64,000 nucleotides of DNA from Pseudomonas farsensis (GCF_014268805.2 NZ_JABWRF020000001.1:1178001-1242000); one strand, 5' to 3'; counted from the stretch's first letter, positions 21,603 to 31,405 are shown. Notes: generated from the letters alone by a model not told the origin. Numbers and translations are program-made.

Positions 21603-21619
21603 GGCTCGCTTTGCGAGCC
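21603..21619. terminator. Hairpin after the chemoreceptor gene
   Basis: GGCTCGC-TTT-GCGAGCC is a perfect 7-bp stem with a 3-nt loop, 37 nt after the stop. It has no T-tract, so it is a weak intrinsic terminator candidate or a decayed repeat unit. A short GAGCAAGCCCGCTCCCAC fragment of a third Pseudomonas repeat type follows. Confidence 0.45.
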
Positions 21620-21689
21620 ATCGCGGTGGTTCGGCATTCCGAGCAAGCCCGCTCCCACGCTGAATTTTGCCGCACAGTCAGGTGCAGAC

Positions 21690-21810
21690 CTGTGCCGGCT
21701 TCATCGCAGGCTGGCGCCAGCTCCCACAGAGACCGCGTAAAATCGCGATACTACGGCCTTGCCCAGATCCTGTGGGAGCTGGCGCCAGCCTGCGATGAGG
21801 CAGGCACAGG
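21690..21810. repeat. REP-type inverted pair, family B
   Basis: Two near-complementary arms of about 39 nt face each other across a 42-nt centre. The left contains TCGCAGGCTGGCGCCAGCTC (within 21690-21728) and the right its complement (21771-21810). It is a complete head-to-head copy of the unit seen at 17171-17200. Most of the 449-nt gap between the chemoreceptor and the XRE gene consists of such repeats plus a gene relic. Confidence 0.9.
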
Positions 21811-21901
21811 CTTGCGCAAAATCATGGAATCTCCCGTTGGAATCAAGGTCAGGCCTTGGTAGGAGCGGCTCCGGGGTCTGACTGACAGGCATGTTGAATA
21901 C

Positions 21902-22012
21902 CTCTCCTTTGCGGCATTGGCTGCAATGGCAGTGGCTAACAGCCTTTGGTGTTGCCAGCAGCTCATAGCCGATGGCGGCACATAGGCAACTGCCTTGGTA
22001 GCGTTCGCTCAT
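21902..22012 (-). pseudogene. N-terminal relic of a GFA-family (glutathione-dependent formaldehyde-activating-like) gene
   Basis: The first 37 codons, from ATG at 22012, read like the start of a GFA zinc protein. CLC and CHCSQCRKG supply the characteristic zinc-binding cysteines, with GYELLATPKAVSH between them. After RKG the frame continues into unrelated sequence and REP-like DNA, so the remaining 80 or more residues of the domain are absent. I read this as a truncated remnant. The start codon lies only 3 nt from the end of the convergently remaining XRE gene, on the same strand. Confidence 0.7.
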
Positions 22013-22015
22013 CTA

Positions 22016-22864
22016 CTAGTTCCCCTGCGTTGGGATAAGCGCGGCTTCATCCTGGCCTGACTGCCAACCTTCATAAGCTGTGCGCATGGCGTGCCAGGTG
22101 TCGTCGTCCGCTGGCAGCAGATGCTCGATGCGCAGTGAGGCAACGGTGATGTCCAGCGGCATGCCGAAGGTTGTAAAGGTGGATAGAAACCGCAACTCAG
22201 AGCCACCGACGCGAACCTTGGTCAACACAACCGGTGCCAACTGCCCATCCGCCGCTACCGCAGTCGGCACCGGCAAACCTTTGAGTCGGTCTGCCAGTTC
22301 AGCGTTGCCCAACGCCTCCCTGGCTGCCCGCTGCCAAGCAATAGCGCGAATCTCATCGGCGTTCACCAAGTGGTCGCCCAGCCCGCCTGGGCGCAGCAGG
22401 GTGTCCAGCAAGTTCAACCCCGCATGGCCGTTTGCCGGTACGCCGGCCATGGCGAACAGCAGGCCAGCGCTGGTATTGGCGGCGATGATGTCCCAGTTGC
22501 TGGCGATGACGATGGCTGGCGCGGGGTTGTTGGCCTGGAGGATATGCCGCACCGCGTCGTTGACCATCTTCAGTGCCGGGGCGTCGGGCGCGCAGGCGCC
22601 ATAGCGCGGTGCGTAGCCTGCGGCGAGGAACACTGCGTTGCATTGCTCCAGTGGCACTTGCAGGGCGCTGAGTAGCGCATGCAGGGTGCTCGGGCTGGCC
22701 TTGGCGCGGCCGGTTTCCACGCAGCTCAGGTGGCGCTGTGACACGCCGGCAAGCAGCGCCAGGTCCATTTGGCTGAGCCGGGCTTGCTGGCGCAGTCGGC
22801 GCAGGTGCTCGCCCGCTTCGGTCGCGGCAGGCGGGTGCGCAGGATGAAAGGGGAGAGTGCTCAT
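22016..22864 (-). CDS. XRE family regulator with MmyB-like ligand domain
   Basis: The protein is 282 aa from ATG at 22864; an alternative ATG at 22915 adds 17 residues. An N-terminal Cro/C1 HTH (LRRLRQQARLSQMDLALLAG, then SQRHLSCVETGRA) is followed by the MmyB-type domain. That domain is recognised by AAGYAPRYG, the paired NPAPAIVIASNWDIIAANTS segment and the C-terminal SLRIEHLLPADDDT. MmyB regulators often bind fatty-acid-like ligands and control a neighbouring oxidoreductase. Here the only downstream partner is a decayed GFA gene, so its own target may have been lost. Confidence 0.88.
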   Translation of the reverse strand: MSTLPFHPAHPPAATEAGEHLRRLRQQARLSQMDLALLAGVSQRHLSCVETGRAKASPSTLHALLSALQVPLEQCNAVFLAAGYAPRYGACAPDAPALKMVNDAVRHILQANNPAPAIVIASNWDIIAANTSAGLLFAMAGVPANGHAGLNLLDTLLRPGGLGDHLVNADEIRAIAWQRAAREALGNAELADRLKGLPVPTAVAADGQLAPVVLTKVRVGGSELRFLSTFTTFGMPLDITVASLRIEHLLPADDDTWHAMRTAYEGWQSGQDEAALIPTQGN

Positions 22865-22970
22865 GCTTCGACTCTGGCTGTCCTTGGGGGAAGCGTCCAT
22901 GACCTGTGAGGTCATTGAGGCGGGGAGACTCTACCACTAGTGTGCAGGGAGGTTGGCCAAGGAGGCGAGC

Positions 22971-23324
22971 ATGAACGATGGCACGGCAACAGAAAACCTC
23001 AGGCGGTATTCGGCAGGGCGCTGGCTGGCGTTGTTGGTACTGCTTGGGTTCGCAGCTTATACCGGCTGGACGATGCTCATCGCCCAGCAGTCGCTCATCG
23101 CCTTCGGCCTGCAACTGATGGCCCGGCCCGACACGGCGCAGGTTGTGATCGACCTGTATGTGATGGCCGGGTTGGGCTGCATGTGGATGGTGAGCGACCA
23201 TCGTGCCCGGGGCGGGTCGTGGGTTGGCGTGCTGCCATATCTGCTGCTGACGGCGGCGTTCGTTTCGATGGGGCCGCTGTTGTACATCGTGGTCAAGGGC
23301 TTTGCCCGCAGGGATGCAGCATGA
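22971..23324 (+). CDS. DUF2834-like small membrane protein
   Basis: The 117-aa protein has three hydrophobic segments (about 19-37, 60-75 and 85-108). The pattern DLYVMAGLGCMWMVSDHRARG resembles the DUF2834 family of three-span membrane proteins with unknown role. The start ATG is preceded by a strong AAGGAGG ribosome site. The stop overlaps the next start as ATGA, so it is coupled to the MAPEG gene. It is divergent from the XRE regulator, which may control the pair. Confidence 0.75.
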   Translation: MNDGTATENLRRYSAGRWLALLVLLGFAAYTGWTMLIAQQSLIAFGLQLMARPDTAQVVIDLYVMAGLGCMWMVSDHRARGGSWVGVLPYLLLTAAFVSMGPLLYIVVKGFARRDAA

Positions 23325-23782
23325 GTTTGGCCATGGCGATGTACGCGGGGTGTGTGGTGCTGTTGATGATCAAGATGCTGGCGATTTCTTGTTATCAGGG
23401 GTATTTCCGCATGCGGTTCCGGGCGTTTGTGAATGTGGAGGATGCGGCGGTTTTTGGCCGCCCTGCGCAGGTTGCGGAGCGGCCTGAAGTTCTTCGAGGG
23501 ATGCAGGCTTGGCGCAATGATCTGGAGAACATCCCGTTGTTCATGGCGTTGGGCGGGCTGGCGGTTGCGTTGCACGTGCCTGGGGTGACCATGGCCTGGC
23601 TTTGTGGTGTGTTCACGGTTGCACGGGTGCTGCATACCGTGACCTATCTCGCTGGGCTACAACCTTGGCGGACGCTGTGTTACGCGATTGGGGTGGCGTG
23701 CTTGATCGGGTTGGGTGGGCTGGTGGGCGATGAGGTCACCACAAGCTTGCACCACCATGGAATGTCCCGCCTCCCCCTGTAG
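23321..23782 (+). CDS. MAPEG family membrane protein
   Basis: The 153-aa protein has four hydrophobic segments. MAPEG-type motifs are visible: ERPEVLRGMQAWRNDLENIPLF (the conserved cytosolic loop with R, N and E), then VFTVARVLHTVTYL. Members include microsomal-glutathione-transferase-like proteins in detoxification; the bacterial role is unclear. The stop codon TAG at 23780-23782 lies inside the left end of a REP element, so the last residues may be set by repeat insertion. It is coupled upstream to the DUF2834-like gene. Confidence 0.85.
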   Translation: MSLAMAMYAGCVVLLMIKMLAISCYQGYFRMRFRAFVNVEDAAVFGRPAQVAERPEVLRGMQAWRNDLENIPLFMALGGLAVALHVPGVTMAWLCGVFTVARVLHTVTYLAGLQPWRTLCYAIGVACLIGLGGLVGDEVTTSLHHHGMSRLPL

Positions 23783-23892
23783 GAGCGGCCTTGTGCCGCG
23801 AAAGGGCTGCGTAGCAGCCCCGGCGATATGAGGGTGGAGCGCAAAACCTGGGGGCGCTTCGCACCCCTTTCGCGACACAAGGCCGCTCCTAC
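23779..23892. repeat. REP/BIME-type inverted repeat, family A, overlapping a gene end
   Basis: GTAGGAGCGGCCTTG and CAAGGCCGCTCCTAC arms enclose two inner stems. The first bases of the left arm provide the stop codon of the MAPEG gene. It separates that gene from the convergent ABC transporter operon. Confidence 0.92.
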
Positions 23893-23917
23893 AGGCCGGT
23901 TGACTAGTATCTCAAGC

Positions 23918-25519
23918 TCAGGAAGCGCACAAGAACGCCGCCTCCAGCAGCTGTCGGGTATACCCCGCCTGAGGCGCCCTGAATATCTCCCCGGCATCCC
24001 CTTGCTCGACAACCTGCCCCTGCTTGATCACCATCAACTGATGGCTCAATGCTTTGACCACCGCCAGGTCATGGCTGATGAACAGATAGGTCAGGTTGTA
24101 CTTCACCTGCAAGTTGCGCAGCAGCTCTACCACCTGCCGCTGTACCGTGCGGTCCAGCGCCGAGGTGGGTTCGTCCAGCAGAATCAGCGCAGGTTTCAAC
24201 ACCAACGCCCGGGCAATGGCAATGCGCTGGCGCTGGCCGCCGGAGAATTCGTGGGGGTAACGATGCCGGCTCTTCGGGTCCAGCCCCACTTCCTCCAGCG
24301 CGGCAATAATCGCCGCCTCCTGCTCTTCGGGCGTGCCGATCTTGTGAATCCGCAAGCCCTCGCCGACGATATCCGCCACGCACATGCGCGGGCTCAAACT
24401 GCCGAAGGGGTCCTGGAACACCACCTGCATTTCACGGCGCAGGGGCCGCACTTCTTTCTGGTTCAAACCCTCCAGCGCCTGGCCATGGAAGCGAATGCCG
24501 CCCTGGCTTGCAATCAGCCGCAGGATGGCCAGGCCCAAGGTGGATTTGCCTGAGCCGCTTTCACCGACGATACCCAAGGTCTGGCCTTGGGGCAGGCTGA
24601 AGTTGATGCCGTCCACCGCCTTCACATGGTCCACGGTACGGCGCAGCAGGCCTTTCTTGATCGGGAACCACACCTTCAGGTCCTTGACCTCCAGCAGCGG
24701 CGCGCCTTGCGGGTTGGCAGCCGGGGCGCCGCTGGGTTCGGCGTTGATCAGCATTTGCGTGTACGGGTGCTGCGGCGCGCTGAACAGCGTGGCGCAATCG
24801 GCTTGTTCGACTATTTTGCCGCTTTGCATTACGCACACACGGTGGGCGATGCGGCGTACCAAGTTAAGGTCGTGGCTGATCAGCAACAGGGCCATGCCCA
24901 GGCGTGCCTGCAGTTCCTTGAGCAGGTCGAGAATCTTCAACTGCACGGTCACGTCGAGCGCGGTGGTGGGCTCGTCGGCAATCAGCAGTTCAGGCTCGTT
25001 GGCCAGCGCCATGGCGATCATCACCCGCTGCCGCTGGCCGCCGGACAGCTCATGGGGCAGGGCCTTGAGGCGTTTATGCGGCTCAGGGATACCCACCAGG
25101 TCGAGCAGTTCGAGCGTGCGCGCGGTAGCTTGCTTGCCGGTCAGGCCTTTGTGCAGCAACAGAATCTCGTTGATCTGCTTTTCAATGCTGTGCAGCGGGT
25201 TCAGCGAGGTCATCGGCTCCTGGAAGATCATCGCAATACGGTTGCCGCGGATACGCTGCATGGGCTTCTCGCCCAGTTGCAGCAGGTCCTTGCCTTCGTA
25301 CTGGATGCTGCCGCTCGGGTGGCGCGCCAGCGGGTAGGGCAGCAGGCGCAGGATCGAGTGCGCCGTCACCGACTTGCCCGAGCCACTTTCGCCCACCAAT
25401 GCCAGGGTTTCGCCTTTGCGGATGTCGAAGCTGATGCCGTCGACCACGCGGTTGACTTGGTCGCCGGTGACGAACTCCACTGCCAGGTCGCGCACTTCGA
25501 TCAGGGTACTTTGGCTCAT
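23918..25519 (-). CDS. yejF: Peptide ABC transporter, fused dual ATPase (YejF-like)
   Basis: The 533-aa protein contains two tandem ABC ATPase domains. Each has its own Walker A (GESGSGKS, twice), signature (LSGGQRQRV and FSGGQRQRI) and Walker B (LLIADEPTTALD and LILLDEPTSALD). It powers uptake through the YejB/YejE permeases. The fused ATPase is typical of YejABEF, which imports peptides, including the antibiotic microcin C in E. coli. The start ATG at 25519 has GAGGAAAT upstream and lies 1 nt after the yejE stop. It is the last gene of the operon. Confidence 0.93.
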   Translation of the reverse strand: MSQSTLIEVRDLAVEFVTGDQVNRVVDGISFDIRKGETLALVGESGSGKSVTAHSILRLLPYPLARHPSGSIQYEGKDLLQLGEKPMQRIRGNRIAMIFQEPMTSLNPLHSIEKQINEILLLHKGLTGKQATARTLELLDLVGIPEPHKRLKALPHELSGGQRQRVMIAMALANEPELLIADEPTTALDVTVQLKILDLLKELQARLGMALLLISHDLNLVRRIAHRVCVMQSGKIVEQADCATLFSAPQHPYTQMLINAEPSGAPAANPQGAPLLEVKDLKVWFPIKKGLLRRTVDHVKAVDGINFSLPQGQTLGIVGESGSGKSTLGLAILRLIASQGGIRFHGQALEGLNQKEVRPLRREMQVVFQDPFGSLSPRMCVADIVGEGLRIHKIGTPEEQEAAIIAALEEVGLDPKSRHRYPHEFSGGQRQRIAIARALVLKPALILLDEPTSALDRTVQRQVVELLRNLQVKYNLTYLFISHDLAVVKALSHQLMVIKQGQVVEQGDAGEIFRAPQAGYTRQLLEAAFLCAS

Positions 25520-25520
25520 G

Positions 25521-26540
25521 TCATTTCCTCGGGTCGAAGGCATCGCGGGCGGACTCGCCGATGAATACCAGCAGGCTCAGCATCACTGCCAGTACGGCGA
25601 AGGCGCTGATGCCCAGCCACGGGGCCTGCAGGTTGGACTTGCCTTGGGCAACCAGCTCGCCCAGCGACGGCGAACCTGCCGGCAGGCCGAAGCCGAGGAA
25701 GTCCAGGGCGGTCAGGGTGCCGATGGCGCCGGTCAGGATGAACGGCATGAACGTCATGGTCGAAATCATCGCGTTGGGCAGGATGTGCCGGTACATGATT
25801 GCGCCATTGCGCATGCCAAGGGCCCGCGCCGCGCGCACGTACTCAAGGTTGCGCCCACGCAAAAACTCGGCGCGCACGACATCCACCAGGCTCATCCACG
25901 AGAACAGCAGCATGATGCCCAGCAACCACCAGAAATTCGGCTGTACGAAGCTTGCCAGGATGATCAGCAGGTACAGCACCGGCAGCCCCGACCAGATCTC
26001 CAGAAAGCGCTGCCCGGCAAGGTCTACCCAGCCGCCATAGAAGCCCTGCAGGGCGCCGGCAATCACGCCGATGATGGAGCTTGCGATCGTCAGCGTCAGG
26101 GCGAACAACACCGAGACGCGGAAGCCGTAGATCACCCGTGCCAGCACATCGCGGCCCTGGTCGTCGGTACCCAGCAGGTTATCTGCCGAGGGCGGCGCGG
26201 GTGCCGGGACTTTCAGGTCGTAGTTGATGCTCTGGTAGCTGAACGGGATCGGCGCCCACAGCACGAAGGCGTCTTTTTTCGCCAGCAGTTCGCGGATGTA
26301 CGGGCTCTTGTAGTTGGCCTCCAGCGGGAACTCGCCGCCGAAGGTGGTCTCGGGGTAGCGCTTGAATGCCGGGAAATACCATTCGCCGTCATAGCGCACC
26401 GCCACGGGTTTGTCGTTGGCGATAAGCTCGGCACCCAGGCTCAGGCCGAACAGTACGATGAACAGCCACAGCGACCACCAGCCGCGACGGTTGGCCTTGA
26501 AACGCTCGAAGCGCCGGCGGTTGAGGGGGGAGAGGGCCAT
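25521..26540 (-). CDS. yejE: Peptide ABC transporter permease (YejE-like)
   Basis: The 339-aa inner-membrane permease has an N-terminal span, a periplasmic insert with DGEWYFPAFKRYPETTFGGEFP typical of YejE, and a BPD-transport domain. The EAA loop RAARALGMRNGAIMYRHILP contacts the ATPase. It pairs with YejB to form the channel. The gaps to its neighbours are 1 nt each, so the operon is tightly coupled. Confidence 0.93.
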   Translation of the reverse strand: MALSPLNRRRFERFKANRRGWWSLWLFIVLFGLSLGAELIANDKPVAVRYDGEWYFPAFKRYPETTFGGEFPLEANYKSPYIRELLAKKDAFVLWAPIPFSYQSINYDLKVPAPAPPSADNLLGTDDQGRDVLARVIYGFRVSVLFALTLTIASSIIGVIAGALQGFYGGWVDLAGQRFLEIWSGLPVLYLLIILASFVQPNFWWLLGIMLLFSWMSLVDVVRAEFLRGRNLEYVRAARALGMRNGAIMYRHILPNAMISTMTFMPFILTGAIGTLTALDFLGFGLPAGSPSLGELVAQGKSNLQAPWLGISAFAVLAVMLSLLVFIGESARDAFDPRK

Positions 26541-26541
26541 G

Positions 26542-27615
26542 TCAGTGCTCCCGGCTGGAGAAGTCGATACGCGGATCGACCAAGGTGTAGGTAAGGTCGC
26601 CGATCAGCTTCACCACCAACCCCAGCAGGGTGAAGATGAACAAGGTGCCGAACACCACCGGGTAATCGCGGTTGATCGCCGCCTCGAAACTCATCAGGCC
26701 CAGGCCGTCGAGTGAGAAAATCACCTCGATCAGCAGCGAGCCGGTAAAGAAGATGCCGATGAACGCCGACGGGAACCCAGCGATCACCAGCAGCATGGCG
26801 TTGCGAAATACATGGCCATACAGCACCCGGTTGCGGCTCAGGCCCTTGGCCTTTGCGGTGACCACGTACTGCTTGTTGATCTCGTCGAGGAAGCTGTTTT
26901 TGGTCAGCAGGGTCATGGTGGCGAAGTTACCGATCACCAGCGCGGTGATCGGCAGCACCAGGTGCCAGAAGTAGTCCAGCACCTTGCCGGTGGTGGACAG
27001 CTCGTCGAAGTTGTTGGAGGTGAGCCCGCGCAACGGGAACCAGTCGAAATAGCTGCCGCCGGCAAACAGCACGATCAGCAGGATGGCGAACAGGAACGCC
27101 GGGATGGCATAGCCGACGACGATGGCGGAACTGGTCCACACATCGAAATGGCTGCCGTGGCGCACGGCCTTGGCGATCCCCAGCGGGATCGACACCAGGT
27201 ACATGATCAGCGTGCTCCACAGCCCGAGGGAAATCGACACGGGCATTTTCTCGACGATCAGGTCGATGACCTTGGCATCGCGAAAGAAGCTGTCGCCAAA
27301 GTCCAGCTGGGCGTAGTTCTTGACCATGATCCACAGGCGCTCGGGGGCGGACTTGTCGAAGCCGTACATGCGCTCGATTTCCGCCACCAGCGCCGGGTCC
27401 AGGCCTTGGGCGCCGCGGTAGTTGGAGCCGGCCACCGACACTTCGGCGCCGCCACCGGCAATGCGGCTGGTGGCGCCGTCGAAGCCTTCGAGCTTGGCGA
27501 TCATCTGCTCCACCGGCCCGCCGGGGGCGGCCTGGACGATGATGAAGTTGATCACCAGGATGCCGAACAAGGTCGGAATGATCAGCAGCAGACGGCGCAG
27601 GATGTAGGCCAGCAT
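26542..27615 (-). CDS. yejB: Peptide ABC transporter permease (YejB-like)
   Basis: The 357-aa permease opens with [18 protein letters not shown], the standard DppB/YejB N-terminal span. It carries a YejB-type periplasmic insert (around [13 protein letters not shown]) and an EAA loop ([20 protein letters not shown]). I chose ATG at 27615, 1 nt from the preceding stop; the open frame extends 16 codons upstream into the binding-protein gene. It forms the channel with YejE. Confidence 0.93.
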   Translation of the reverse strand: MLAYILRRLLLIIPTLFGILVINFIIVQAAPGGPVEQMIAKLEGFDGATSRIAGGGAEVSVAGSNYRGAQGLDPALVAEIERMYGFDKSAPERLWIMVKNYAQLDFGDSFFRDAKVIDLIVEKMPVSISLGLWSTLIMYLVSIPLGIAKAVRHGSHFDVWTSSAIVVGYAIPAFLFAILLIVLFAGGSYFDWFPLRGLTSNNFDELSTTGKVLDYFWHLVLPITALVIGNFATMTLLTKNSFLDEINKQYVVTAKAKGLSRNRVLYGHVFRNAMLLVIAGFPSAFIGIFFTGSLLIEVIFSLDGLGLMSFEAAINRDYPVVFGTLFIFTLLGLVVKLIGDLTYTLVDPRIDFSSREH

Positions 27616-27616
27616 G

Positions 27617-29446
27617 TCAGTTGGCCTCGCCGGCTGGGGCTGCGCTTGGCGCCGGGGTGACATCGGGCTTTACCCACCAGGTGTCGATGCCAACGTCGTA
27701 CTTGGGCGACTTCTGCGGGTGGCCGATGTGGTTCCAGTAGGCCACGCGGTTGGTCTTGATGTGCCAGTTGGGCACCACGTAGTAGCCCCATTGCAGCACC
27801 CGGTCGAGGGCGCGGCAGTGGTCGATCAGGCTCTGGCGCGAATCGGCGTTGATCAACTGTTCGACCAGCTGGTCGATGGCGGGGTCGCGCAGGCCGATGA
27901 AGTTGCGGCTCCCGGGGTTGTCGGCGGCAGAACTGGACCAGAACTCGCGCTGCTCGTTGCCCGGCGAGTTGGATTGCGGGAAGCCGCTGACGATCATGTC
28001 GAAGTCGCGCGAACGCAGGCGGTTGATGTACTGCGAGACATCCACGCGGCGGATTTCAAGGCCAATGCCCAGGTCTGCCAGGTTGCGCTTGAACGGCAGC
28101 AGGACGCGCTCGAACTGGGTTTGCGCGAGCAAGAACTCGATGTTCACCGGCTTGCCGTCCTTGTCGACCATCTTGTCGTCGACGATCTTCCAGCCCGCCT
28201 CTTGCAGCAGCTTGTAGGCCTGGCGCTGGTGCTCGCGAATCATGCCACTGGCGTCAGTGACCGGGTTGTGGAAGGCTTCGCTGAACACCTGGTCGGGGAC
28301 CTTGCCGCGCAGCGGTTCGAGGATTTTCAGCTCGGCTGGCGAGGGCAGCCCGCGGGCGGCCATTTCGGAGTTTTCGAAGTAACTGCCGGTGCGTATGTAG
28401 GCACCATTGAACAGTTGCTTGTTGGTCCATTCGAAGTCGAACAAAAGGCTCAGCGCCTGGCGTACCCGCACGTCCTGAAACACCGGTTTGCGCAGGTTGA
28501 AAATGAAGCCTTGCATGCCCACCGGGTTGCCGTTGGGCAGCTCTTCCTTGATCAGCCGGCCCTCGCGCACGGCGGGGGTATTGTAGGCCGTCGCCCAGTT
28601 CTTCGCGCTGACCTCAAGTTCATAGTCGAAAGCGCCGGCCTTGAGCGCTTCAAGCGCCACGTTGTTGTCGCGATAGACATCGAACGTCATGGCATCGAAG
28701 TTGTAGAAGCCGCGATTGATCGGCAGATCCTTGCCCCAGTAGTCCTTGACCCGCTCGTAGCGGATCGAGCGCCCAGCCTTCACTTCGGCGACTTTATACG
28801 GGCCACTGCCCAGCGGGATTTCCAGGTTGCCACGGGTGAACTCGCGGTTTGCATACCAGTGTTTGGGCAGCACCGGCAGTTGCCCGAGAATCAGCGGCAG
28901 CTCGCGGTTGTTCTTGTGCTTGAACTTGAACAGCACCTTGAGCGGGTCTTCGGCCAGCACTTCGGACACGTCGGCGTAATACTGACGGTACAGCGGCGCG
29001 CCGTCCTTGATCAGGGTGTTGAAGGTGAACACCACGTCTTCGGCGCGCAGCGCGTGGCCGTCGTGAAAGCGGGCTTCGGGGCGCAGGTAGAAGCGCACCC
29101 AGCTGTTGTCGGGGGCCTTTTCGATCTTGCTGGCCACCAGCCCGTACTCGGTGAACGGCTCGTCCAGGCTCTGGCGCATCAGGGTGTCGTAGATGATGCT
29201 GAGGTTGTCTGCGGCCACGCCTTTGTTGATGAACGGGTTAAGGCTGTCGAAGCCACCGAAGCTTGCCTGGCGGAAGGTGCCGCCCTTGGGCGCGTCGGGG
29301 TTCACGAAGTCGAAATGCTTGAAGTTGGCCGGGTATTTCGGCGCCTCGTCATACAGGGTCAGCGCGTGTTGCGGGGCCGCCAGGGTGGGCAGGCTGATAC
29401 AGGCAAGCAGCAGGCTGGCGGTTAGCGTGCGCAGCGTCGAGGTCAT
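27617..29446 (-). CDS. Extracellular peptide-binding protein of the Yej-type transporter (second copy)
   Basis: The 609-aa protein begins with a Sec signal peptide ([17 protein letters not shown]). The SBP family 5 fold follows, with [18 protein letters not shown]-type and [21 protein letters not shown] motifs near the N-terminus. It captures peptides in the periplasm for YejBEF. It is closely similar in layout to the gene just upstream (shared [16 protein letters not shown] and YWGKDL blocks), indicating an old tandem duplication. Start ATG at 29446 overlaps the preceding stop as ATGA. Confidence 0.92.
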   Translation of the reverse strand: MTSTLRTLTASLLLACISLPTLAAPQHALTLYDEAPKYPANFKHFDFVNPDAPKGGTFRQASFGGFDSLNPFINKGVAADNLSIIYDTLMRQSLDEPFTEYGLVASKIEKAPDNSWVRFYLRPEARFHDGHALRAEDVVFTFNTLIKDGAPLYRQYYADVSEVLAEDPLKVLFKFKHKNNRELPLILGQLPVLPKHWYANREFTRGNLEIPLGSGPYKVAEVKAGRSIRYERVKDYWGKDLPINRGFYNFDAMTFDVYRDNNVALEALKAGAFDYELEVSAKNWATAYNTPAVREGRLIKEELPNGNPVGMQGFIFNLRKPVFQDVRVRQALSLLFDFEWTNKQLFNGAYIRTGSYFENSEMAARGLPSPAELKILEPLRGKVPDQVFSEAFHNPVTDASGMIREHQRQAYKLLQEAGWKIVDDKMVDKDGKPVNIEFLLAQTQFERVLLPFKRNLADLGIGLEIRRVDVSQYINRLRSRDFDMIVSGFPQSNSPGNEQREFWSSSAADNPGSRNFIGLRDPAIDQLVEQLINADSRQSLIDHCRALDRVLQWGYYVVPNWHIKTNRVAYWNHIGHPQKSPKYDVGIDTWWVKPDVTPAPSAAPAGEAN

Positions 29447-31272
29447 TGGGCTTTCTCCGAAGGCTTGATCCACCAGCTGTTCAGCCCGAGGGTGTAGGGC
29501 GGGGTGGCGACGAAGCCGAAGCGGTTGCGGTAGGCCAGGCGGTGGTTGTCCAGGTACCAGTTGGGAATCATGTAGTTGTGCCACGACAGTACCCGGTCCA
29601 GGGCCCGTGCGGCGGCCACCTGGTCGTCACGGGTGCGCGCAGCCAGCAAGGTGTCGAGCAGGTGGTCGACCACGGGGTCGTCAATGCCTGCGTAGTTTTT
29701 GCTGCCTTTGACGGCGGCCTGGCTTGAGTGGAAATACAGCCACTGCTCAAGGCCCGGGCTCAGGGTCTGGTTGAGGGTCATCAGAATCATGTCGAAATCG
29801 AACTGGTCGAGGCGTTGTTTGTACTGGGCACGGTCGACGGTGCGCAGGCGCGCGTCGATGCCGATGCTGCCGAGGTTTTCGACATACGGTTGCAGGATGC
29901 GTTCGAGGTTCGGGTTCACCAGCAGCAACTCGAGGGTGAACGGCTTGCCGTTGCTGTCGACAAGGCGCTGGCCGTTGAGTTTCCAGCCGGCCTCGGCCAG
30001 CAGCGCCAGGGCCTTGCGCAGGGTCGCGCGGCTGACGCCGCTGCCGTCGGTGTGGCTGACCTGGTAGGGCTCGGTGAACAGCGCCGGGGGCAGTTGGTCA
30101 CGGAACGGCTTGAGCAGCAGCCACTCCTTGCCGGTGGGCAGGCCGCTGGCGGTGAACTCGCTGTTCGGGTAGTAGCTGGTGGCCCGCCGGTAGGCGCCGT
30201 TGAACAGCGCGCGGTTGGCCCACTCGAAGTCGAGCATCAGGCCCAGCGCCTGGCGCACGCGCGGGTCATGGAAGGCCGCGCGGCGGCTGTTCATGAACAG
30301 GCCCTGGGTCTGAGTGGGGATCTGGTGCGGGATCTGCGCTTTGATCACTTCGCCACGGCGAATGGCCGGGAAGTTGTAGCCATTGGCCCAGTTCTTGGCC
30401 TGGTGCTCGATGTAGATGTCGAACTCGCCGGCCTTGAACGCTTCGAAGGCCACCGTGGCGTCACGGTAGAACTCATACTCGACACGCTTGAAGTTGTATT
30501 TGCCGCGGTTGACCGCCAGGTCCTTGCCCCAGTAGTTCTTCACCCGCTCGAACACCACACGCCGGCCGGGCTGCACCTCGGTGATGCGGTACGGGCCGCT
30601 GCCCAGCGGTGGTTCGAAGGTAGTGGCCTTGAAATCGCGCTTTTGCCAGTAGTGCTTGGGCAGCACCGGCATTTCGCCCAGGCGCAGGATCAACAGCGGG
30701 TTGCCGGCGCGTTTGAACACGAAGCGGATGCGCAGGGGGCCGAGAATATCGACCCGCTGCACTTCCTGCAGGTTGGTGCGATACAGCGGGTGGCCGTCTT
30801 TGAGCAGGGTACGGTAGCTGAACGCGACGTCAGCCGAGGTGATCGGCGTGCCATCGTGAAAGCGTGCTTCGGGGCGCAGGTTGAACACCACCCAGCTGCG
30901 GTCTTCGCTGTACTCGACCGAACGGGCGATCAGGCCGTAGCTTGAGGTTGGCTCATCACCTGAGGGGTCGTACATGCCGGTACCAACCATCAGTGGCTCG
31001 TTCAGCTCATTGATGCCGTACTGCAGGAAATTGGGCGTAGTGACCGGGCTTGAACCCTTGAACGTGTAAGGGTTGAGTGTGTCGAAGGTGCCGAACGCCA
31101 TGGCCCGCAAGGTACCGCCCTTGGGCGCTTGCGGGTTGACCCAATCGAAATGGGTGAAGGTGGCCGGGTACTTGAGCGTGCCGAATTGCGCGTATCCGTG
31201 GCTTTCGCTCACCATCGCGACGGCGGGGAAGCTCAAGGCCAGGCTGAGAGACAGCAGGAGGGGACGTATCAA
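29443..31272 (-). CDS. yejA: Extracellular peptide-binding protein of the Yej-type transporter (first copy)
   Basis: The 609-aa exported SBP family 5 protein has a signal peptide (LLLSLSLALSFPAVA), then HFDWVNPQAPKGGTLR and [22 protein letters not shown] chose TTG at 31272 because it gives a compact signal peptide. The frame is open further upstream but has no in-frame ATG, so a rare start is needed in any case. It is the first gene of the five-gene operon. The presence of two binding proteins of identical length (609 aa) but divergent sequence suggests widened peptide specificity. Confidence 0.88.
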   Translation of the reverse strand: MIRPLLLSLSLALSFPAVAMVSESHGYAQFGTLKYPATFTHFDWVNPQAPKGGTLRAMAFGTFDTLNPYTFKGSSPVTTPNFLQYGINELNEPLMVGTGMYDPSGDEPTSSYGLIARSVEYSEDRSWVVFNLRPEARFHDGTPITSADVAFSYRTLLKDGHPLYRTNLQEVQRVDILGPLRIRFVFKRAGNPLLILRLGEMPVLPKHYWQKRDFKATTFEPPLGSGPYRITEVQPGRRVVFERVKNYWGKDLAVNRGKYNFKRVEYEFYRDATVAFEAFKAGEFDIYIEHQAKNWANGYNFPAIRRGEVIKAQIPHQIPTQTQGLFMNSRRAAFHDPRVRQALGLMLDFEWANRALFNGAYRRATSYYPNSEFTASGLPTGKEWLLLKPFRDQLPPALFTEPYQVSHTDGSGVSRATLRKALALLAEAGWKLNGQRLVDSNGKPFTLELLLVNPNLERILQPYVENLGSIGIDARLRTVDRAQYKQRLDQFDFDMILMTLNQTLSPGLEQWLYFHSSQAAVKGSKNYAGIDDPVVDHLLDTLLAARTRDDQVAAARALDRVLSWHNYMIPNWYLDNHRLAYRNRFGFVATPPYTLGLNSWWIKPSEKAQ

Positions 31273-31405
31273 GTCGGCATCCGATCCAGGGGCATTGGGC
31301 TTGGGTCGGAGTACAGTAACAGCTTGTCTGGGTTGGAAAAAGAGTGCCGGCAAGCGTTTCGCTGCAAGGGCTTGGATGTCGATTCTAACCTCACGCGGTC
31401 AGCGT

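Noticed and set aside
29728..30945. 405-codon plus-strand frame inside the first peptide-binding protein gene
   Set aside because: It lies opposite a clear SBP family 5 coding sequence; composition is typical of shadow frames in high-GC DNA.
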